Origin: Selaginella moellendorffii
Taxonomy: Eukaryota; Streptophyta; Lycopodiopsida; Selaginellales; Selaginellaceae
NCBI RefSeq assembly: GCF_000143415.4
Contig: NW_003314261.1
Span: 3,588,880-3,652,879, forward strand
Reading direction: 5' to 3'
DNA: 64,000 nucleotides
Position numbers and translations under genes: made by a program. Below, one piece after another: positions 62,381 through 64,000 of this stretch. The notes below the pieces were generated by a model. The model searched no databases and was not told the DNA's origin. It worked only from the letters and a program-made list of their open reading frames with translations. Numbering within the stretch: the stretch's first letter is position 1; each line of letters begins with the position of its first letter.

Positions 62381-63267
62381 TGCAAAAACCCTAAACGGTT
62401 AAAAAATTAAAGAAGACTTTTAAAGGCAACCCTACATTATTTATGTGGCCCTAAAATGCCCTATCCCACATGCCCAAGCTCAACGAGTTTCTTCGATATA
62501 TAAGAGCTCGGTAGAGAGGGTATGGTATAAGCGCGCCCGCTTCAAGGTGGGAGTCAGCACGGTGTTATCCTCGGAGGGGGATTGTGACGTGGCTGATAAT
62601 GCGGGGCACATCGCGTCAGGCGGGTAACCGAGCATCGCTATAGCTCCAGCTCTTGCCAGTGAAGGGATCACGCGCTCTTTTTCGCACCGCGATTTTGATG
62701 ATTTGTTTCACTTGCGTGATTGGAAATCTATTAAATTCTCACGAGTTTGATGGCGTCATGGAATTGATTGAAATGGTGCCTCGCTCGCATATCGAGCGCC
62801 CACAATCAAGGATCTTCTCTCTTCCGAGCATTCGAATTCCAAGGGTTTACAGGTTTTCTCCTCGAGGCATCCAAAAGATACCGTGGTTCAGGCATAAAAT
62901 TGTTTGCAGGAAAATCGAGAAATCAAGATCAACGGCTATCAAAGAGCTTGTTTAGATTGAGGCCAGCGTACGTGGTTCTACATTCGTCTAGATTATGAGA
63001 TGCAAAAAAATATTACGAGGATGATCGCAACACGTAAAACATTCGTGTCTTCTTAACAACTCTTCCATCCCAGCCTGGCTTCTTCCGATCTCATCAATGA
63101 AGCTCTTTGTCGATTGAGACGCTTAGGCCTGGTGGATCGAGTCCAGCAAGTTTAACCGCCTTAGACCACCTTTTCAGCGATTGCGACCATTCACTGGGGA
63201 GATTCTTTGGTTACAAATGAATATCTAGAAAACTCGATGGTTTGTGTGTAGAAAATGTTGGTGGCAA
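62381..63267. other. Intergenic between divergent F-box and PPR genes
   Basis: This stretch of 887 bp shows no gene. The AT-rich flank next to the F-box start holds its promoter; the leader of the PPR gene would lie at the right side. Several short frames are present without recognisable content. Confidence 0.5.
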
Positions 63268-64000
63268 ATGCTTCATGGATTCAAGCAACTGGAGGCCCCA
63301 GACATCTCAGAATTCGTGAGATTGATTAAGCTTTGCGGCAATTCAAGGAATCTTGTTCGTGCAGCGCAGCTAGAAGCACAGATCCTCCACAGCCCCCACA
63401 GCCAAGAGCGCTACCTCTCCAATCTTCTGGTAGAGATGTACGGGAAGTGCCGTGCACCAGCCGAGGCACGTCGCGTTTTCGATTCCATCCACAACAGGAA
63501 TCTCTACTCGTGGAATTTTCTCGTCGGGGCATATGCTCAGAACGGGCATTTGCTCGAGGCCAGAGCAGCGTTCGATCTCATGGGCGAGAGGAACGCCATC
63601 TCATGGACGGCCGTGATCAAAGCATACGTGGAATCTGGCCAACTGGAAAATGCTAAGATCCTGTTTGACCAGATGCCCGACCCGGATGTGGTGGTAAGGA
63701 ATGTCATGATTGCCGCATATGGCGAGACCGGGGATCTGGAAGAATGTCGACGAATCTTCGACAGGATGCCCGAGAGAACGGTAGTGACGTGGAATGCACT
63801 GCTCCAGGCGTACGCGTCCAGCGGCCACGTGGACGAGGCGCGCTGCGTGTTCGACCAGACGCCCGACCAGGACGTGGTGACGTGGAGCGCCATGCTCCAG
63901 GCCTACGTGGAGGCTGGCGACGTGGATGGCGCGCGAAAGGTCTTCGGTTCGATGCCCCAGCGCAACGTGGTCGCATGGACGTCTATGGTACGAGCGTACG
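63268..64000 (+). CDS. PPR protein, N-terminal part (runs off the window)
   Basis: The frame is open from ATG at 63,268 to the right edge (244 codons) with no intron. After a lead with LIKLCGNSRNLVRAAQLEAQ and YLSNLLVEMYGKC, the protein has at least six successive repeats of 31 residues, each with a (V/I)(S/T)W-like start and a (C/V)FD.MP-like end, such as LYSWNFLVGAYAQNGHLLEA and VVTWNALLQAYASSGHVDEA. Runs of 31-residue S-type repeats mark PLS-class PPR proteins, which act in chloroplast or mitochondrial C-to-U RNA editing, often with a C-terminal DYW domain that would lie beyond the window. No clear targeting peptide is visible; an upstream in-phase start was not found. Confidence 0.85.
   Translation, partial: MLHGFKQLEAPDISEFVRLIKLCGNSRNLVRAAQLEAQILHSPHSQERYLSNLLVEMYGKCRAPAEARRVFDSIHNRNLYSWNFLVGAYAQNGHLLEARAAFDLMGERNAISWTAVIKAYVESGQLENAKILFDQMPDPDVVVRNVMIAAYGETGDLEECRRIFDRMPERTVVTWNALLQAYASSGHVDEARCVFDQTPDQDVVTWSAMLQAYVEAGDVDGARKVFGSMPQRNVVAWTSMVRAY

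Overview
This window is nuclear DNA of a land plant. It is most like a lycophyte of the Selaginella type, by inference from content rather than by any database match. The reasons are: almost every gene has introns of only about 45-100 bp with clean GT-AG borders; there are plant-only families (GH3 acyl-amido synthetase, STP hexose carrier, MBD10/11-type protein, PLS-class PPR); and there are genes that seed plants lack or rarely keep (a CFAP77-like ciliary protein, expected only where sperm swim; a WASH1-like Arp2/3 activator; a WRN-type RecQ). I saw no rRNA, tRNA, CRISPR or bacterial operon signals.

Region 1 (about 1-33,000) is transposon-rich. Three LTR-retrotransposon insertions and one solo LTR can be delimited to the base, each with a perfect 5-bp target duplication. 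Family A element A1 (938-16,196, plus strand, duplication CACTG) carries in its 5' LTR a second family A element, A2 (2,738-10,243, minus strand, duplication GTTGT). Family A LTRs (about 1.7-1.9 kb) contain a GAGTCC/GGACTC minisatellite, and the roughly 4-kb internal regions have no recognisable gag or pol. Element B (16,636-24,164, minus strand, duplication GCGAG) is a Ty3/gypsy chromovirus with gag, protease, RT, RNase H, integrase and a C-terminal chromodomain. Its frame is broken by two amber codons and a protease active-site D-to-N change, and its integrase region is interrupted by two segments that look exactly like spliceosomal introns. A and B share primer site, polypurine tract, LTR ends and 3' noncoding sequence, so A is probably a non-autonomous partner of a B-like element. 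A solo family A LTR lies at 26,600-28,350 (duplication CAACC). The DNA between them holds decayed multi-exon remnants, one resembling an integrase-type transposase that A1 and B interrupted.

Region 2 (about 33,800-64,000) is gene-rich. In order: a conserved plant protein of unknown function (minus); a type II membrane glycosyltransferase-like protein (plus); an F-box/LRR/ankyrin protein (minus); a broken copy of the CFAP77-like gene; 4 kb of degenerate sequence; the intact CFAP77-like gene (plus); an STP hexose transporter (minus); a 20-exon WRN-type RecQ helicase (minus); an MBD protein (minus); a 16-exon WASH1 homologue (minus) divergent from a GH3 gene (plus); a decayed PPR gene (minus); an unrecognised 301-residue protein (plus); an F-box/kelch-type protein (minus); and a PPR gene running off the right edge (plus).

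The genes are housekeeping and lineage genes rather than one pathway. Exon models were built by hand from splice consensus, reading-frame phase and family resemblance. Where total coding length closes in frame I treat the model as reliable. Gene names rest on remembered family motifs, not on searches.
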